A stretch of 64,000 bases of DNA. Source: an uncultured Methylophaga sp. Its GTDB lineage: Bacteria > Pseudomonadota > Gammaproteobacteria > Nitrosococcales > Methylophagaceae. The notes beneath the pieces are model-generated. The model ran no database searches and was not told the origin of the DNA. It worked only from the letters and a program-made list of their open reading frames with translations. Of this stretch, positions 28,339 to 38,892 are shown one piece after another. The DNA lies in assembly GCF_947259025.1 (NCBI RefSeq), contig NZ_CAMYKO010000001.1:1-64000 (forward strand). The letters are read 5' to 3'. A program made the translations under genes and the position numbers. Numbering within the stretch: position 1 is the first letter of the stretch; each line of letters starts with the position of its first letter.

Positions 28339-28412
28339 GCGGGTGTAGTTCAATGGCAGAACCTCAGCCTTCCAAGCTGATGATGTGGGTTCGATTCCCA
28401 TCACCCGCTCCA
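28339..28412 (+). tRNA. tRNA-Gly(TCC)
   Basis: GCGGGTG...CTTCCAA loop...TGGGTTCGATTCCCATCACCCGCTCCA. Confidence 0.93.
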
Positions 28413-28414
28413 GT

Positions 28415-30076
28415 TTAATGATCGGCGTTCGCGCCGTGGGCACCGATACCGGTTTGTGAACGAATAAACTGGTGCTCGAACAAGGCCCGTTCATCTTTGC
28501 CACGCTGACTGTTATCGGTCACGGAAAACAACCAGATCAATATAAACGCTGTCAGCACCGAGAATAATGCCGGGTACTTGTAGGGGAAGATGGCTTCAGC
28601 ATTGCCAAGAATATCGACCCAGACTATCGGCCCCAGGATCACCAGCACAATCGCTGTCGCCAGCCCGGCAAAACCGCCAATCAGGGCACCACGAGTGGTC
28701 AGGCGATGCCAGTACATCGACAGGAACAGAATCGGGAAGTTGGCACTCGCAGCAATGGCAAAAGCCAGCCCCACCATAAAGGCAACATTCTGTTTTTCGA
28801 ATAAAATCCCCAGCACGATGGCTACAATCCCCAGCACCACCGTGGCAATGCGGGACACTCTGATTTCGTCACGATGCGAGGCTTCACCTTTTCTGATCAC
28901 ACTGGCATAAAGATCATGAGAGATAGCCGAAGCCCCAGCCAGCGTTAGCCCGGACACCACCGCGAGAATAGTGGCAAAAGCTACGGCTGAAATAAAGCCC
29001 AGGAAGATATCACCACCGACAGCCTGAGACAGATGTATCGCCGCCATATTATTGCCGCCGATAAGCAGGCCTTGCTGATCAAAAAAGTCCGGGTTGGCGG
29101 TGAGCAACACAATGGCGCCGAAACCAATGACAAAGGTCAGAATATAAAAGTAGCCGATAAAGCCGGTTGCAAAGAACACTGAACGTCTGGCCTGTTTGGC
29201 ATCAGCCACAGTGAAAAAGCGCATCAATATATGCGGCAGACCAGCAGTACCGAAGATTAAAGCCACACCCAGCGAAATCGCTGATATCGGATCAGACACC
29301 AGTCCGCCCGGCCCCATGATCTGGTCACCTTTGTCATGTACGGCCACCGCCTGCTCAAATAACAGGTTCAAATCAAAGCCGACATGACGCAAAACCATCA
29401 CCGCAATAAAGGTGGCACCGGATAACAACAACACCGCCTTGATAATCTGCACCCAGGTGGTAGCAATCATGCCGCCGAAGGTCACATAAAGCATCATCAA
29501 AACACCGACCACAACTACGGCAAACTCATAAGGCAGCCCGAACAAAAGCTGGATCAGCTTACCCGCCCCGACCATCTGCGCAATCAGGTACAAAGCGACC
29601 ACGGCTAAAGCACCAAATGCTGAGAGGGTTCGGATAGGCAATTGCGCCAGCCGATAGGAGGCCACATCGGCAAAGGTATAGCGGCCCAGATTACGCAGCC
29701 GTTCGGCAATCAGAAACAGGATTAATGGCCAGCCGATCAGAAAACCGATGGAATAAATCAGGCCGTCATAACCGGATAAATACACCAGCCCGGAAATGCC
29801 CAGGAAAGAGGCCGCCGACATATAGTCACCGGCAATCGCCAGACCATTCTGCAGGCCGGTAATGCCGCCGCCGGCAGCATAGTAATCCGAAGTTGAGCGG
29901 GTGTTTTTCGCCGCCCAGTAAGTAATGATCAGCGTGGCAGCCACAAACAGCAGAAACATCAGCACGGCAGGCAGGTTTAATGGTTGCTGTTCCACCTGCC
30001 CCTTTATCGCCTCTGCAGCAGACACCGGCAACGCTGAAAAAGCCAGGAAAAATATCGCAATCTGACGCAGGCTCAT
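28415..30076 (-). CDS. actP: Cation/acetate symporter ActP
   Basis: Sodium:solute symporter; [33 protein letters not shown]. Confidence 0.88.
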   Translation of the reverse strand: MSLRQIAIFFLAFSALPVSAAEAIKGQVEQQPLNLPAVLMFLLFVAATLIITYWAAKNTRSTSDYYAAGGGITGLQNGLAIAGDYMSAASFLGISGLVYLSGYDGLIYSIGFLIGWPLILFLIAERLRNLGRYTFADVASYRLAQLPIRTLSAFGALAVVALYLIAQMVGAGKLIQLLFGLPYEFAVVVVGVLMMLYVTFGGMIATTWVQIIKAVLLLSGATFIAVMVLRHVGFDLNLLFEQAVAVHDKGDQIMGPGGLVSDPISAISLGVALIFGTAGLPHILMRFFTVADAKQARRSVFFATGFIGYFYILTFVIGFGAIVLLTANPDFFDQQGLLIGGNNMAAIHLSQAVGGDIFLGFISAVAFATILAVVSGLTLAGASAISHDLYASVIRKGEASHRDEIRVSRIATVVLGIVAIVLGILFEKQNVAFMVGLAFAIAASANFPILFLSMYWHRLTTRGALIGGFAGLATAIVLVILGPIVWVDILGNAEAIFPYKYPALFSVLTAFILIWLFSVTDNSQRGKDERALFEHQFIRSQTGIGAHGANADH

Positions 30077-30384
30077 TGTTCTGTCTCGCTGATAATTTGC
30101 TGGTTGATACGATCAAAATCGCTGTTGGCCTTGTGCACATAGACACCGGTGAGCACAAACGCCACGATGATGACCAGCACGCCTATGGGTATGCCGAGTG
30201 TAATCACGCTGCCCGTCGCAATCGGCTGTGCCAGCCACTGAGGGGTAAAGGCAATCAGCATGATAAAGGCGAAGTACATCAGCAGAATGAGGCTGGCCAG
30301 CCCCCATGCCCATCGGGCCCGGCGTCTGACAAGTTGCTGAAACTTGGGGTTGCGTTTGACCTGCTCGTAAAGATCCGCGCTCAT
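30073..30384 (-). CDS. yjcH: DUF485 membrane protein (YjcH-like)
   Basis: 103 aa, two TM segments, overlaps the actP start. Confidence 0.85.
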   Translation of the reverse strand: MSADLYEQVKRNPKFQQLVRRRARWAWGLASLILLMYFAFIMLIAFTPQWLAQPIATGSVITLGIPIGVLVIIVAFVLTGVYVHKANSDFDRINQQIISETEQ

Positions 30385-30589
30385 TGTTTTCTCTCTCGGC
30401 TGTTGTTTTTGATTATGTATTCAGCTTCTGGCCGATTATGCGGGCTTTAAATCGGCAATACAAACCACCGTCAGCCCCGTGAAGTTGTGCTTTGATGCCC
30501 GAAGATTCAAAATAACGCCATTTGAATGCGACTTATTGAAAGCCATCTCCAGCCGCACTAACAGCCTGTCCCCAGAGAACACAAGCGCT

Positions 30590-32848
30590 ATGAGCACACA
30601 GCCACCGATTGATAAATCCCAAAAAAATGTCCCTGCCGTGATGAACAGCAGGCTATTACTGAGTGCGCTGAAACAGGTGTTTAAAGGCGGGCTGCGTTTC
30701 CCGGGCGGGCATATACCGCCGGCTTTGCACGAAGTCGCTGCAGACTTTACCGGTGTCGGCGTGGCGGCCTCGGCAGACCCGGCCGTTGATGATTTTATTC
30801 TGCAACAGCTCAAATCACTGGGTGTCCGCAATGTGCGCCTGGACTTCAGTTACGGCGATGAAAACGGCCCGGCTGCCCGCCTGCTGGAAAAGTTACTGAA
30901 CACTGACCTGCAAGTGCTGCTGCACCTGGTTCAGCCCTTTGAAGCAGCCTTCACCATGACAGAGACTGAGGCGCAACAAACCTGGCGTGAGTTCGTCAGC
31001 GAAGTCTGCGACCGCTTCGGCAGCCAGTTACACGCGATTGAAGTCGGCTCCACCATCAACCGCCGCCGCTGGGCCGGTTACAATACCGAGGGTTTTTTTG
31101 CCGCCTGGGATATTGCCCATCAGGAAATCAAATCCCGACACATCACCCTGGCCGGTCCCAATATCTCGGACTTTGAGCCTTTTTATACCTTCTCGGTGCT
31201 GGCGCAGATGAAGGATGACGCCATGCTGCCCGACGTCCATACCAACAACCTGTTCTGTGAGCGGGTCACGGAACCCGAGCGTTATGACCACCGCATTATC
31301 GGCTTCCAGTGGGCGACCCGGCTCAAGGTGAACCTGGTTAAAAAAGCGCGGCTGATACAGCGGATTGGGCACAGAAACGGTGTCGATAAAATGATTTCCC
31401 CGGCTGCTTTCTGGACCTTGCCACGCATTGAAAGGCTGCTGGCGGAAAAAGAACAGAAACAGGCAGACTACCTGACACGTTACATGGTTTTATTAGCCGC
31501 ATCCGGCGCACTGAAACAGGCTTTCTGGGGCCCTTTGCTGTGCTGGCGTGAAGGCCTGATTGATGATGGCAGTGGGCGTTACCCCGAGCTTGAGCGTATC
31601 ACCCATTACCAGAGCGTTCTGGGCCAATTGCCGGACTTCCGACTGCGTCCCGGCTTTGATGCGCTCAAACAGTTCAATAGTCTGATTCCCGGTAGTCACT
31701 ACCTGGGGCCACTGTCCACCAGCAACAATGTGGAAGTGCATGCTTTCCGTAATCAGACCCAGCTTATCCACGTGGCCTGGACTATTAATGGTAAGGCCTG
31801 TTCGCTGGATGCACTATACGAATCGCGGGACTGGCAGCGGGCCAGCTTCTTCAGCCGCGATGGCGAGCAGGCAGACGAGACGCCCTGCTTTATTACTGAA
31901 AGTCCCACTTACCTTGCCTGGCCGGCAACCCATGCGGTAGCCGTTAAAGACTGGGCGCAAAGCGGGCCACTGGAATCAATCTTCGCCCACCGCCGTCATG
32001 GCCGCTATTATCCTATCCGACAAAATGGCTGGCAGGGCGTGGTCATTGCTGATAATGCCAAACAGGCTGAGCAAATCATCAGCCAGATGCGCCCCGATAA
32101 CCTGCCTCAGGCCAGCGAGGGCAACACGCTTCGCAAAGCCCGAAACCTGATCTGGACCGTGCCCGGCCCAGGTGGCTTTGAGGTGGTAGCGAAGAAGCCA
32201 ATAAAAATGCATCCACATAAACGCTTGCTGGACAGACTCAAGCCCAGTAAGGCCCGGCGCAGCTGGATTGCCGCTGCAGAGCTGTCACGCCGAGGCATTG
32301 CAACCGCCCAACCACTGGCCTATTTCGAAAAACAGGGTGGTTCGATGTTGGACAATTTATTTGTCTGTGAAAAAGTCGATCACGACTTCTCAGCCCGTGA
32401 CATGCTGATCGCTTTTCATGACGGGGCCAGTGAGTTTCAGGGTATCGCCAGTGAAGAGGCCTATCGTCAGCTCGCTGCCTTCCTGCTGCGCATGCATGAA
32501 CATGGCGTGTTTTTCCGTGATCTGGCCGGCGGCAATATTTTGATCAAAAAGCAAGCTGATCAGCAGCTCACCTTCACTCTGATAGATATCAACCGGGCGC
32601 GTTTTTACAACCGCAGCACCCCGCTCAAACAGCGACTGTCGGATCTGACGCGGATCTGTCACAAACTGCACTGGCCGGGCCGAGAGTTTCTGGTTGAGCA
32701 TTATCTGCAGAGCATGCTCAAGCCCAAAACCTTCACGGCGCGGCGACGCCTGCCTTTTTACCTTTATGACTTTAAAGTTAATTTCAAACGCCGTTATGGT
32801 CGTAAAGCGATTCAACGCTGGTGGCAGGCAATCAGGCAAAAGCACTGA
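30590..32848 (+). CDS. N-terminal glycoside-hydrolase-like domain fused to C-terminal WaaP/Kdo-kinase-like domain
   Basis: N-terminal RLDFSYGDENG, IEVGSTINRRRWAGY; C-terminal HEHGVFFRDLAGGNILI...FTLIDINRARF. Confidence 0.65.
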   Translation: MSTQPPIDKSQKNVPAVMNSRLLLSALKQVFKGGLRFPGGHIPPALHEVAADFTGVGVAASADPAVDDFILQQLKSLGVRNVRLDFSYGDENGPAARLLEKLLNTDLQVLLHLVQPFEAAFTMTETEAQQTWREFVSEVCDRFGSQLHAIEVGSTINRRRWAGYNTEGFFAAWDIAHQEIKSRHITLAGPNISDFEPFYTFSVLAQMKDDAMLPDVHTNNLFCERVTEPERYDHRIIGFQWATRLKVNLVKKARLIQRIGHRNGVDKMISPAAFWTLPRIERLLAEKEQKQADYLTRYMVLLAASGALKQAFWGPLLCWREGLIDDGSGRYPELERITHYQSVLGQLPDFRLRPGFDALKQFNSLIPGSHYLGPLSTSNNVEVHAFRNQTQLIHVAWTINGKACSLDALYESRDWQRASFFSRDGEQADETPCFITESPTYLAWPATHAVAVKDWAQSGPLESIFAHRRHGRYYPIRQNGWQGVVIADNAKQAEQIISQMRPDNLPQASEGNTLRKARNLIWTVPGPGGFEVVAKKPIKMHPHKRLLDRLKPSKARRSWIAAAELSRRGIATAQPLAYFEKQGGSMLDNLFVCEKVDHDFSARDMLIAFHDGASEFQGIASEEAYRQLAAFLLRMHEHGVFFRDLAGGNILIKKQADQQLTFTLIDINRARFYNRSTPLKQRLSDLTRICHKLHWPGREFLVEHYLQSMLKPKTFTARRRLPFYLYDFKVNFKRRYGRKAIQRWWQAIRQKH

Positions 32849-32942
32849 TCCTGTTAACGCAGTAATTCAGTTTCAGCGGCTGTCAATTTGATTAGAGCCC
32901 GCGCTGCTGCATATTGGCGCATGAATCTTGTTAATGGAGTTT

Positions 32943-33437
32943 GCCATGACTCAGCACCCACTTCGACTGATGCTTCTTATTGCCCTGATTCTGCCGCTGC
33001 TTTATGCCTGTGCTTCTCGCTCTCAGAGCAGCTACTATGCCAGTGAAGTCGGGCAAACCATGGCAATTGAAGATGTGCGGGTCATTTCTTCCCGCCTGGT
33101 GAAAATTGAAGGTCTGGACGAGTCCGGTCGTCCTGGCTGGGGTACGGCGGTGGGGGCCACCGTGGCCGGTGCCACGGCCTATGGTATTACCGAAAGCGAC
33201 AACCCGGCGGGGGTCGCCATTACTATCATTGCCCTGGTTGGGGGTGCCATTGCCGGCCAGTTCCTGGATGAGAAGATCAAATCGTCATTGGGCGTGGAAT
33301 ATATTCTGCGTCAGCAAGACGGCGATAAAATTGCTGTCGTTCAGGCCGTCAACAGTGACAAAGAGCGCCTGGCTCCCGGCACCTATGCATCGCTGATTCG
33401 TGGCAACCGCGGTTATGTCAGAGTGGTGCCACAGTAA
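32943..33437 (+). CDS. Outer-membrane lipoprotein, SlyB/glycine-zipper-like
   Basis: Lipobox LLYAC; GWGTAVGATVAGATAYG...GGAIAGQ. Confidence 0.7.
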   Translation, partial: AMTQHPLRLMLLIALILPLLYACASRSQSSYYASEVGQTMAIEDVRVISSRLVKIEGLDESGRPGWGTAVGATVAGATAYGITESDNPAGVAITIIALVGGAIAGQFLDEKIKSSLGVEYILRQQDGDKIAVVQAVNSDKERLAPGTYASLIRGNRGYVRVVPQ

Positions 33438-33460
33438 ATGTCAGTCCGTACGATATTCCT

Positions 33461-34441
33461 ATGACAACCGTAGCCATTATTGGTGCCGGTATGGCAGGGC
33501 TGACGCTGGCCCGTCATCTTAGCACAGACCATAAGATTACCCTGTTTGAAAAATCATCCCGTCCCGGTGGTCGTGTTGCCAGTCGAGACGGGACCGGCGT
33601 GGTATTTGATCATGGTGCCCAATTCTTCACTGCCCGCTCACCGCAGTTTCAGGATTTCCTCACAACATTGATTGAAGCCGGCGTTGTCGCTGACTGGCAT
33701 GCCGATTTTGTAGAGATGGAGGCCGGCCATATCACTGCCCGGCGGCGCTGGACCGAGGAGTTTCCTCATTATGTGGGTGTCCCCAATATGGCGGCTATTG
33801 GCGACCACCTGGCGCAGGGGCTGGATATCCGCTATCAGACCCGGATCAACGAACTCAGCAGGCAGAATCAATCCTGGCTGTTAACCGACGACGATGACAG
33901 ACAATATGGGCCCTTCGACCGGGTGATTGTTTCCCTGCCTTCAGTGCAAACGGCTCAGTTGATGCCTGCTGAATTCTGTCACCATGACGTCATCAGCCAG
34001 ATCCCGATGAAACCCTGCTATGCGCTGATGCTCGGCCTCAAACAAGATCCGCGGCTGCCGTTCCAGGCGGCGTTGGTCAAACAGGCTGATATCAGCTGGG
34101 TTTCAGTTAACAGCAGTAAGCCACAGCGTGATGGCTTTGCCTTACTGGCCCATTCGACCAACAAATGGGCCGGCCAGCATCTGGATTCTGATCTTGAAAA
34201 GGTCAAACAGATGATGATTGACAATGTGATGGCGGTGACCGGTATCAGCCCGGATTTGATTGCATCTGCCGATATCAAGCGCTGGCACTATGCCAATCTG
34301 CCCAAACAGGCACCGCCCGGCTTTTATGATGATCCCAGCCTGAAGCTCGCTGCCTGTGGTGACTGGTGTATCAAGGGGCGGGTTGAAGCGGCCTTTACCA
34401 GCGCGAGGCTGCTGGCTGAACAGTTAAATAACGGCCACTGA
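33461..34441 (+). CDS. FAD/NAD(P)-dependent amine-oxidase-like protein
   Basis: VAIIGAGMAGLTLARHL; FDHGAQFFTAR; ACGDWCIKGRVEAAFTSA. Confidence 0.8.
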   Translation: MTTVAIIGAGMAGLTLARHLSTDHKITLFEKSSRPGGRVASRDGTGVVFDHGAQFFTARSPQFQDFLTTLIEAGVVADWHADFVEMEAGHITARRRWTEEFPHYVGVPNMAAIGDHLAQGLDIRYQTRINELSRQNQSWLLTDDDDRQYGPFDRVIVSLPSVQTAQLMPAEFCHHDVISQIPMKPCYALMLGLKQDPRLPFQAALVKQADISWVSVNSSKPQRDGFALLAHSTNKWAGQHLDSDLEKVKQMMIDNVMAVTGISPDLIASADIKRWHYANLPKQAPPGFYDDPSLKLAACGDWCIKGRVEAAFTSARLLAEQLNNGH

Positions 34442-34442
34442 G

Positions 34443-35057
34443 ATGTCCAGACAAAACATCGGCCCCGACAGCGTGATTTTACGAGGCTTTGTTGCCAGTC
34501 AGGCAACAGCGCTGCTGGATCTGATTGAAACGGTGACCCGGCAGTCCCCCCTGAGACAAATGACAACCCCGGGTGGCTTCAAAATGAAAGCACAGTTGAG
34601 TAACTGCGGCCAGCGGGGCTGGGTCACTGACGCAAAAGGTTATCGTTACCAAGCGACTGATCCCCTGACCGAACAGCCCTGGCCGCCCATGCCGGACCTG
34701 ATCTCAGCACTGGCTCGCGATGCCGCCGGTGAGACGGGCTTTGCCGACTTCAGCCCCGATGTCTGCCTGATTAACTGTTATCAGCCGGGTGCCGGCATGG
34801 GGCTGCATCAGGACAAAGATGAACGCGACTTCAATCAACCTATCGTATCCATTTCACTGGGCGTGCCGGCCATCTTTCTGTTCGGTGGTCTTAGACGCAA
34901 AGACAAACCTGATGCCTACCTGCTTGAGCATGGCGATGTCGTGGTCTGGGGCGGGGAAGATCGGCTGCGCTTTCATGGCATCCGTCCACTAAAACTGGCT
35001 CATCACCCGGATACCGGCCAAAAACGCTTTAACCTCACTTTGCGACAAGCAGATTGA
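34443..35057 (+). CDS. alkB: AlkB-like 2OG-Fe(II) dioxygenase
   Basis: NCYQPGAGMGLHQDKDE; HGDVVVWGGEDRLRFHG; RFNLTLRQ. Confidence 0.92.
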   Translation: MSRQNIGPDSVILRGFVASQATALLDLIETVTRQSPLRQMTTPGGFKMKAQLSNCGQRGWVTDAKGYRYQATDPLTEQPWPPMPDLISALARDAAGETGFADFSPDVCLINCYQPGAGMGLHQDKDERDFNQPIVSISLGVPAIFLFGGLRRKDKPDAYLLEHGDVVVWGGEDRLRFHGIRPLKLAHHPDTGQKRFNLTLRQAD

Positions 35058-35210
35058 GACCCAGTTACTAGACGAAATAATATTCACTAGCGATAATAGC
35101 TGTAATCGCTTATTTCCCCCGGAACACAGGGAATTTTAACCGCCGGGCTTTGTAGTGGCATTATTGCAGGATGCACGGTCAGACACGCCACGATACTGAG
35201 GTACGTAATC

Positions 35211-36356
35211 TTGACTGGCGAAAAAAATAAACAGCAGGGCCAGCAACCATATATTTCTGCCAGGAGGCAAAGTATTCTGAACAGAAAAAAGAATGTACTG
35301 ATCATTGATGATCAAACTACCGGCCGTGCGATCCTTCAAAAGGTCATCGAGCAAATCGCTGACAACCTGCAAGTCACTGCCTTTGGCAGCCCGACTGAAG
35401 CCCTCGACTGGATAAGCAATAACGACCCGGACCTTATCATCACTGACTACCGGATGCCGGAAATGGATGGCATCGCGTTTATCCGCAGTGTTCGCCAACA
35501 GGCACACTGTGAAAACGTGCCGATCATGATGATCACCGTGGTCAGTGAAAAAGCAGTTCGCTACGAAGCACTGGAAGCCGGCGCTACCGCGTTTCTGACC
35601 CGCCCCATCGATCAGATAGAATGCCGAACCAGTTGCCGCAACCTGCTGAAAATGCAGGAACAAAACCTGATTATTCAGGATCGGGCCGAGTGGCTGGCCA
35701 GACAGGTCGATGTCGCCACCGAACAGATCATCCAGCGTGAAAAAGAGACTATCCTGCGGCTGGCCCGGGCCGGTGAATACCGTGATGAAGGCACGGGTAA
35801 TCATGTCCTGCGGATGGCAAAATACTCACGCCAGATTGCTGAAGCCATGGGCACGTTCAGTGAACAGGACTGTGAAGATCTGGAATATGCCGCGCCGATG
35901 CATGATATCGGCAAGATAGGCATCCCCGACGGTATTCTGCTCAAACCCGGCAAGCTCAATGGTTACGAGTGGGAAATTATGCAATCCCATACCACGATTG
36001 GACACGCCATTCTCTCTGACAGCCAGTCACGCTACATGCAGATCGGGGCCATCATTGCCCTCAATCACCATGAACGTTTTGACGGTAAAGGCTATCCGAA
36101 TGGACTGGCCGGTGACGATATTCCCCTGATTGCCCGTGTCGTTGCCGTCGCCGACGTGTTTGATGCTTTGGTGTCAGCCCGCCCTTATAAAGAGGCCTGG
36201 GACACGGATGAGGCCATCGCTTACATACAGCAGCAATCGGGCACGCATCTGGATCCACAATGTGTCGATGCATTTATGCAACGACTGGATGCGATACGAC
36301 AGATTCAGCAAGATTACAGCGATACGCCGGCATCAGAGACTGAGCCAAATGTCTGA
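35211..36356 (+). CDS. rpfG: Response regulator with HD-GYP domain (RpfG-like)
   Basis: REC domain (IIDDQTTGR, ITDYRMPEMDG); HD-GYP motifs MHDIGKIGIPD and HHERFDGKGYPNGL. Confidence 0.85.
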   Translation: MTGEKNKQQGQQPYISARRQSILNRKKNVLIIDDQTTGRAILQKVIEQIADNLQVTAFGSPTEALDWISNNDPDLIITDYRMPEMDGIAFIRSVRQQAHCENVPIMMITVVSEKAVRYEALEAGATAFLTRPIDQIECRTSCRNLLKMQEQNLIIQDRAEWLARQVDVATEQIIQREKETILRLARAGEYRDEGTGNHVLRMAKYSRQIAEAMGTFSEQDCEDLEYAAPMHDIGKIGIPDGILLKPGKLNGYEWEIMQSHTTIGHAILSDSQSRYMQIGAIIALNHHERFDGKGYPNGLAGDDIPLIARVVAVADVFDALVSARPYKEAWDTDEAIAYIQQQSGTHLDPQCVDAFMQRLDAIRQIQQDYSDTPASETEPNV

Positions 36357-38892
36357 AACCCGCGAGACGGAACAAACAAAAAAGACATCACGCCTCTTAC
36401 CTGAAACAGGTGACAGTGAACCTGAACAGGCAATCAAAGTCCGCCTGGGCATTGGACTGGCCATACTGCTCTATTTCTGTGTGCCATGGGGAGCAGATGA
36501 ACAGTTTCTGACAACCCTGCTCTCCACCCCCAGCCTGGTTACCATGGTCTACTACGCGGGTGCCATTGCTATTGCCATTGCTATTTATCTCAGACCAAGA
36601 CCTTCACCTGTCAGGCGTGTCGCCGGTATCTGGCTGGATCTGACATCGCTCTCCATTCTGATGATTTACTCCGGTGATGAGAGTGTTTTTCTATTTGTCA
36701 TTTATTTGTGGGTTATTCTCGGCAACGGCTTTCGTTTTGGCAGTCATTACCTTTACATATCACTGGCCATCGGTATCCTTGGCTTCACTACCGCACTGAG
36801 CACAGGCGATTACTGGCAGGATATTCAACACAAGCCAATCGGCTACAGTCTGCTTTTGTTATTGCTACTCATCCCGCTCTACTCCGCGTTCCTGATCAAC
36901 AAACTCCACGCAGCCATCCGCTCAGCAAAACTTGCCAATGAGGCCAAAAGCCGCTTTCTGGCGAATATGTCACATGAGTTGCGTACGCCCTTGAATGGCG
37001 TCATTGGTATTGCTGACTTGCTGGGTGAGACCTCGATGAGCCGTCAACAGCATGAATTCGTCAGCATTATGCGTAGTTCGGCCAATACACTGCTGGGGCT
37101 GATCGAAAACGTCCTCGATATCTCAAAAATTGAGGCTGGTAAAATCAACATCGCCAGAGAACCCTTCGATTTACACAGTCTTACCAACAACATCACTCAG
37201 TTACAGTCAACGATGGGCACGGCTAAAGGCTTGAGAGTCACGCAATGCATCGACTCCAGAATCGACTTCCACTTACTGGGTGACCCGCAGCACCTGAGGC
37301 AGGTACTGATCAACCTGATGGGGAATGCGATAAAGTTTACAAATACAGGCAGCGTCAAGCTGCTCATTCAGCAACTTGATGCTGATAAAATGGCGAATAA
37401 AGTGAGAATCCGCTTTGAAATTCAGGATACCGGCATTGGTATTTCAGAGGATAATATTGAAACAATTTTTGAAGATTTCACTCAAGCGAACAACAGCGGC
37501 GCCGTTAAATATCAGGGGACGGGACTCGGCACCACTATTTCAAAACAACTCGTTGAACTCATGGGAGGAGAGATAGGCGTAGAAAGCGAATTGGGCTCAG
37601 GTACCACATTCTGGTTCGAGCTCGCTTTTGACACCGACTCTAGTCACGCATTGCAACTAACTGACCAAAAAGTACTCCTGTTAACCAGTGAACAATCAGC
37701 CCATGAGCTGCGACAAAACCTTGACAGCTGGCATGTTCAACACCAGACAGTCACTTCCTCAGCACAGGCCATGGCTGCGCTAATGAATGCTGACAGTCAT
37801 AACCAACCCTTTGATACGCTGATTGTTGAACAAAACAGTATGTCGGGCATCACCCCTGTGCAATACGCTCAGATGCTCTCCCAGGAACAACAACTTGAAC
37901 AGCTATCGCTCATCCTGATTCATCCCGAAGACGATTTGTTAACGGATGATGCGCTTAACCTCTATTACCTGTCATCAATTCGGGATTTAGCCGATAAACG
38001 CACGTTGTTCAATGCACTGCATGCTTCAGAAGCCTCACATCAATCATCCAGCAATGTGGTCAGCCTGAACGATTTCTATCACTCACAAGCAACCAGTAAA
38101 AAAGCCCTCACTATTCTGGTAGCCGAGGACAATCATGTTAACCAGCGGGTACTGGAAGGCATGCTTGGCAAGTTGGGCCATCATGTTTTACTCGCTGATA
38201 ATGGTGAAATCGCGATGGATATCATCAGCGACAGACACGATGATATTGATTTGATGATACTGGATATGAATATGCCGGAGTACTCGGGCGCCGAGATCCT
38301 CAAGGCAATGCGTTTTATCGACTCATCCAGAAAAATTCCCTCTATTATGCTGACGGCTGATGCCACGCCCGAGGCAGAACAACGTAGCAAAGAGGCCGGT
38401 GCCGATTTGTTTTTGACCAAACCCATAGACTCAAAAAAACTGCTCGCCCACATTGCAGTTATCTCGAATCAGCTTGCTGAACTGCAGCCAGATGTTACGG
38501 AAACGGCAACACAGGATGAGTCAAAAGAAGCGCTTATCAATCACCGCCATCTGCAGGATCTTGAGGCGCTGGGTGGTGGTGCTCATTTCATGGCAGATTT
38601 GGTTGAGGGGTTTTCCATGGACGGCAGAAAACATCTGACAATCATCAATCGGTCATGGTCAGATGACTACTATCAGTACCGCGAAAGCCTGCACGCCCTG
38701 AAAGGTACTTCAACCGAGTTGGGGGCACAGCGCTTATCTTCGCTGTGCCGAGAAGCAGAGCAACTGAAGCCTGATCAAATCAACTCTGACGAGATGCAGG
38801 GCCTGGTACAGGAAATCAACCAAGTGTTTGAAGACACGCTCTCGGGACTCAAGAGCGCGCTTCAAACCGAGGCCCATCAAACTAGCCAGTAA
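36349..38892 (+). CDS. rpfC: Hybrid sensor histidine kinase with REC and Hpt domains (RpfC-like)
   Basis: Multi-TM N-terminus; FLANMSHELRTPLNGVIG; REC LILDMNMPEYSG; Hpt ESLHALKGTSTELG; 8-nt overlap with rpfG. Confidence 0.82.
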   Translation: MSETRETEQTKKTSRLLPETGDSEPEQAIKVRLGIGLAILLYFCVPWGADEQFLTTLLSTPSLVTMVYYAGAIAIAIAIYLRPRPSPVRRVAGIWLDLTSLSILMIYSGDESVFLFVIYLWVILGNGFRFGSHYLYISLAIGILGFTTALSTGDYWQDIQHKPIGYSLLLLLLLIPLYSAFLINKLHAAIRSAKLANEAKSRFLANMSHELRTPLNGVIGIADLLGETSMSRQQHEFVSIMRSSANTLLGLIENVLDISKIEAGKINIAREPFDLHSLTNNITQLQSTMGTAKGLRVTQCIDSRIDFHLLGDPQHLRQVLINLMGNAIKFTNTGSVKLLIQQLDADKMANKVRIRFEIQDTGIGISEDNIETIFEDFTQANNSGAVKYQGTGLGTTISKQLVELMGGEIGVESELGSGTTFWFELAFDTDSSHALQLTDQKVLLLTSEQSAHELRQNLDSWHVQHQTVTSSAQAMAALMNADSHNQPFDTLIVEQNSMSGITPVQYAQMLSQEQQLEQLSLILIHPEDDLLTDDALNLYYLSSIRDLADKRTLFNALHASEASHQSSSNVVSLNDFYHSQATSKKALTILVAEDNHVNQRVLEGMLGKLGHHVLLADNGEIAMDIISDRHDDIDLMILDMNMPEYSGAEILKAMRFIDSSRKIPSIMLTADATPEAEQRSKEAGADLFLTKPIDSKKLLAHIAVISNQLAELQPDVTETATQDESKEALINHRHLQDLEALGGGAHFMADLVEGFSMDGRKHLTIINRSWSDDYYQYRESLHALKGTSTELGAQRLSSLCREAEQLKPDQINSDEMQGLVQEINQVFEDTLSGLKSALQTEAHQTSQ

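Noticed and set aside
36130-36348. Upstream extension of the RpfC ORF to 36130
   Set aside because: Overlaps rpfG extensively; the natural start is ATG at 36349 (MSETRETEQTK).
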